Shown piece after piece: positions 35,462-38,609 of a DNA stretch of 38,609 nt (position 1 is its first letter; each line of letters begins with the position of its first letter). The notes below the pieces were generated by a model, which was given only the letters and a program-made list of their open reading frames with translations, did no database searches and was not told the DNA's origin. Where the stretch lies: assembly GCA_028281405.1 (NCBI GenBank), contig JANQKA010000045.1:1-38609 (forward strand), read 5' to 3'. The translations under genes were made by a program, and so were the position numbers. Origin of the DNA: Hasllibacter sp. (GTDB lineage Bacteria > Pseudomonadota > Alphaproteobacteria > Rhodobacterales > Rhodobacteraceae).

Positions 35462-37740
35462 GCCCGCGGTGAATCGACCGCTGGGGCGGTGGGACGTTCC
35501 GCGTGCGCGGTCGAAATCCCTTCGACGCGGAGGAACGGGAGTGGTTCGAGGGGTGATTCGTTCCGGTCGCGCCGGGGAAAGCTTCACGGAAGGCGCGCGG
35601 CCGAATCACAATCGAATCGGAGTGACGGAGTCGCCCGGAAGGTGATTCGCTCCGACCTCGTCTGCGCTCTCCGGAAACCGCGCATGGCCGAATCCCCAAT
35701 CGACGCGGAGGATGGGAATGGTTCGAGGGTGATTCGATCGGCCGAGTCGGAGGCTGATAAACGGATCGCGCGTGGCCGAATCCCATCGGCGCGCCAGGTT
35801 GGGAGCGGATCCCCAAAGTGATTCGCTCAGACCGCGCGGGCCGGCGCCCCATGGATCGCGCAAGGCCGAAGCCCCTTCCGTTCGGAGGATCTGAAGCGGT
35901 CGGGGGGTGATTCGTTTGGGCCGAATCGGGGCACGATTCACGGACGGGTCGTGGTCAATTCCATTCGGCGCGGCGGGTCGGGAGCGGATCCCCAAGGTGA
36001 TTCGCTCCGTCCGCGCCGTCGCTCGCCCCTCGGTTCGCGCAAGGCCGAAGCCCTTTCGATTCCGGGGGGCGGAATCGGTTCAAGGGGTGAATCGTTTGGG
36101 CCGGGCCGGGGGAGGAATCACGGACGTCTCGAGGCCGATTCCCTTCTGCGTGACCGATCGGGAGCGGATCCCCAGGGTGATTCGCCCAGACCGCGCGGGT
36201 GCCCGCCCCACGGAACGCGCATGGACGAAGTCCCTTCGGTTTGGAGGATCGGAAGCGGTTCGAGGGGTGATTCGTTTGGGCCGAATCGGGGGACGATTCA
36301 CGGACGGCTCGTTGCCGATTCCCTTCGAAGCGGCCGGTTGGGAGCGGATGCCAAGGTGATTCGCTCCGAACACGCGGGCGCCCGCCAGACGGCACGCGCA
36401 AGGACGAAGCCCCTTCGGTTTGGAGGATCGGAAGCGGTTCGAGGGGTGATTCGTTTGGGCCAAATTGGGGGACGATTCACGGACGGCTCGTTGCCGATTC
36501 CCTTCGGAGCGGCCGGTTGGGAGCGGATGCCAAGGTGATTCGCTCCGATCACGTGGGCGCCCGCCCCACGGCACGCGCGAGGACGGAGCCCCTTCGGTTT
36601 GGAGGATCGGAAGTGGTTCGAGGGGTGATTCGTTTGGGCCGAATCGGGGGAAGATTCACGGACTACTCGTGGCCGATTCCCTTCGGCGCGGCTGGTCGCG
36701 AGCGGATCCCCAAGGTAATTCGCTCCGATCACGCGGGCGCTCGCCCCACGGCACGCGCGAGGACGGAGCCCCTTCGGTTTGGAGGATCGGAAGCGGTTCG
36801 AGGGTTGATTCGTTTGGGACAAATTGGGGGACGATTCACGGACTACTCGCGGCCGATTCCCTTCGGCGCGGCTGGTCGCGAGCGGATCCCCAAGGCGATT
36901 CGCTCCGATCACGCGGGCGCCCGCCCCACGGCACGCGCGAGGACGAAGTCCCTTCGGTTTGGAGGATTGGAAGCGGTTCGAAGGGTGAATCGTTCAGGCC
37001 GAACCGGGGGACGATTCACGGACGTCTCGTTGCCGATTCCTTTGGGAGTGGCCGGTTGGGAGCGGATCCCCAAAGTGATTCGCTCCGAACGCGCGGGCGC
37101 TCGACCCACGAACCGCGCATGGCCGAAGCCCCTTCGATCCTGGTGGGCGGAATCGGCTCGAATGGTGATTCGTTTCGGACGGGCCGGGGGACGATTCACG
37201 GATGGCGCGTGGCCGAATCTCGTTCGCAAGAAGAGGTGCGGAGTGCGCCGGGCGTGTGATTCGCCCCGACGGCGCCGGCGCGTCCACCCTCCGACCTCGG
37301 ATGGCCGAATCCCCTACGATGAGGAGGATCGGAAGCTGTTCGATGGGGTGATTCGTTTGGGCCGGTTCAGGAACGATTCACCGACGGTTCGCGGCGGACT
37401 CCCATTGGCGCGTCCGCAAGGGAATGGATCCCCGAGGCGATTCGTTCCGACCGCGCCGGCGTCGCCTCGCGGGCGGGGAGGTGGATTCCCTATGGCGGGA
37501 CGGATCGGGATGGGCCGAAGGGTGATTCGTTCCTTCCACGCCGGCTGGACGCTTCGCGGGCCGCGGTCACCAAATTCCTTATCGGCGCGACGGATCGGGA
37601 AGTCCCCGAGGAGTGATTCGCACGGCCGCGACGGGGGATGCTCCGCGGATGTGGCGTGTCGGAGCCGACACCGGCGCGGCGGATCGGGAACGAGGTCCAA
37701 AGGGGAATCGTTTCAACCACGCCGATGAAATCTCCGGCCC
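35462..37740. repeat. Satellite-like tandem array, about 26 units of about 90 bp, rich in GANTC
   Basis: The core (g)tgattcg or gaatcg recurs at 35471, 35555, 35644, 35731, 35820, 35909, 35999, 36089, 36179, 36269, 36358, 36448, 36537, 36627, 36717, 36807, 36897, 36987, 37077, 37167, 37258, 37350, 37439, 37524, 37615 and 37705, with spacing of 84-92, mostly 89-90. From about 35900 to 37200 units alternate in two types, giving a 180-bp dimer (the even-numbered cores carry gtttgggccgaatcgg, the others gctccg). I count about 56 GANTC in 2.24 kb. Open frames in several phases arise because the period is near a multiple of 3; period changes break them, so coding is unlikely. Confidence 0.9.
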
Positions 37741-37962
37741 GCGGGAGCGAGCGATTGGAAATCCCCCATGGCCGCCAAGCCACCCATCGCCTCGGCTGGG
37801 CGGGTCCGGCGGTCGGTGTCCGGGTGATCGCCGGGAGTCCAAGCGTGCCGGATGCGCCTGGCGGAATCGGGAGTGCGGAGGGCCCGGTCGGGAGAGAACC
37901 GGTGTGATGACCTTTCCCGCTGGACGCTGGACAGCGTGGACGCCCGCGGGCAAGACGGCGGC

Positions 37963-38609
37963 ATGGAGGCCGCCGACGACATCGGGACGTTCGCGAAACT
38001 GGTGGCGGAAGGGGATCGCCGCGCGCTGAGCCGCGCGATCACGTTGGTCGAATCCTCGCGCGCGGATCATATGGCCAAGGCCGCGCGACTGCTGGAGGCT
38101 TTGGCCGGCGTCGGGAGGGAGGCGCTCCGGATCGGGCTTTCGGGAACGCCGGGCGTGGGCAAATCCACCTTCATCGACGCTTTCGGCACGCTTTTGACGG
38201 GCCGTGGAAAGCGGGTCGCGGTTCTCGCGGTCGACCCATCGTCGGCCCGCTCCGGCGGGTCGATCCTCGGCGACAAGACACGCATGGAGCGCCTCGGCCG
38301 CGATCCCCTGGCGTTCGTGCGGCCTTCGCCGAGCCGCGCCGCGCTCGGCGGGGTGGCGCGTCGGACGCGGGACGCGGTGGCCCTCTGCGAGGCCGCGGGC
38401 TTCGACGCGGTTCTGATCGAAACCGTCGGCGTGGGGCAATCGGAGACAATGGTCTCGGCCATGGTGGACATATTCGTTCTTCTGATCGCGCCCGCGGGCG
38501 GCGACGAGCTGCAGGGCGTCAAGCGCGGCATAATGGAAATCGCCGACCTCGTTTTGGTGAACAAGGCGGACGGGGATCTCGGGCCGGCCGCCGCGCGCAC
38601 CCAGGCCGA
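37963..38609 (+). CDS. meaB: Methylmalonyl-CoA mutase-associated GTPase MeaB (3' end outside window)
   Basis: MeaB (ArgK-like) is a G3E GTPase that guards and loads methylmalonyl-CoA mutase with adenosylcobalamin. The 215 residues present include the N-terminal helix region ([18 protein letters not shown]), the P-loop [11 protein letters not shown], the [19 protein letters not shown] segment, the ETVGVGQSE switch and NKAD. The frame is open to the window edge. An in-frame GTG at 37936 is an alternative start. No clear Shine-Dalgarno is seen. It begins about 220 bases after the tandem array. Confidence 0.92.
   Translation, partial: MEAADDIGTFAKLVAEGDRRALSRAITLVESSRADHMAKAARLLEALAGVGREALRIGLSGTPGVGKSTFIDAFGTLLTGRGKRVAVLAVDPSSARSGGSILGDKTRMERLGRDPLAFVRPSPSRAALGGVARRTRDAVALCEAAGFDAVLIETVGVGQSETMVSAMVDIFVLLIAPAGGDELQGVKRGIMEIADLVLVNKADGDLGPAAARTQA

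Noticed and set aside
36251-36300. tRNA-like GGTTCGA word in array units
   Set aside because: No T-stem pairing, acceptor stem or anticodon arm can be formed around it.
36517-37728. A 403-codon open frame (and several on both strands) through the tandem array, with 30/60-residue repeats
   Set aside because: Several frames are open at once because the unit is near 90 bp and GC-rich. Units of 84-92 bp change phase along the array, and no start signal or domain is present.
35462-37740. The tandem array as a CRISPR
   Set aside because: Whole units are repeated head to tail with no unique spacers, and the units are far longer than CRISPR repeats.

Overview
The window looks like a chromosomal segment of a high-GC alphaproteobacterium, most like Rhodobacterales and relatives. 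The evidence is gene content and order: ETF-ubiquinone oxidoreductase, TPR protein, ispE, a DUF2007 protein, a long-chain polyprenyl diphosphate synthase and a TrmN6-like methyltransferase lie together. argD, argF and a GcrA-type cell-cycle regulator form a second group. A small DUF465 protein, phaB and meaB are also typical of the class. The assignment rests on family knowledge, not on a search. No rRNA or tRNA gene was recognised. Roughly a quarter of the window is non-coding, which is high for this group.

Layout. 0.1-4.9 kb: electron transfer (ETF-QO), TPR lipoprotein-like protein, isoprenoid kinase ispE and a DUF2007 protein, all forward. 5.5-9.7 kb: polyprenyl synthase (reverse), methyltransferase and DUF465 protein (forward), a LysR regulator divergent from a 41-residue protein across a perfect palindrome, and acetoacetyl-CoA reductase phaB (reverse). 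10.5-16.6 kb: a type I secretion locus with a small secreted protein, ABC exporter and HlyD adaptor forward, and an outer-membrane TolC-like lipoprotein on the opposite strand. 17.7-24.7 kb: an accessory stretch with an unrecognised 421-residue protein, a DUF7831-like/SLOG (DUF2493-like) fusion, a DsbC/G-like thioredoxin-fold protein, a small membrane protein preceded by two decayed tandem copies of its own 5' region, and a lower-GC two-gene operon encoding an OLD/DUF3696-like ATPase and a PIN-domain nuclease. 24.7-32.1 kb: M48 lipoprotein metalloprotease, rimO, a 902-residue GcrA-like protein, argF and argD. 32.1-35.4 kb: a spacer with a tiny type I-E-like CRISPR-like repeat cluster, then helicase hrpB. 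35.46-37.74 kb: a 2.3-kb satellite-like array of about 26 tandem ~90-bp units. The window ends inside meaB.

The most unusual content is a pair of features. The first is a GcrA-type protein about five times the normal length, with two N-terminal GcrA helix-turn-helix modules, a central region with near-identical 52-residue repeats, a histone-H1-like Lys/Ala/Pro segment and an intact GcrA C-terminal domain. The second, about 6 kb away, is the tandem array, which carries about 56 GANTC motifs, the CcrM methylation and GcrA recognition sequence in alphaproteobacteria. A functional link between them is my inference. The ATPase-PIN operon is the best candidate for an under-described defence or toxin-type module.
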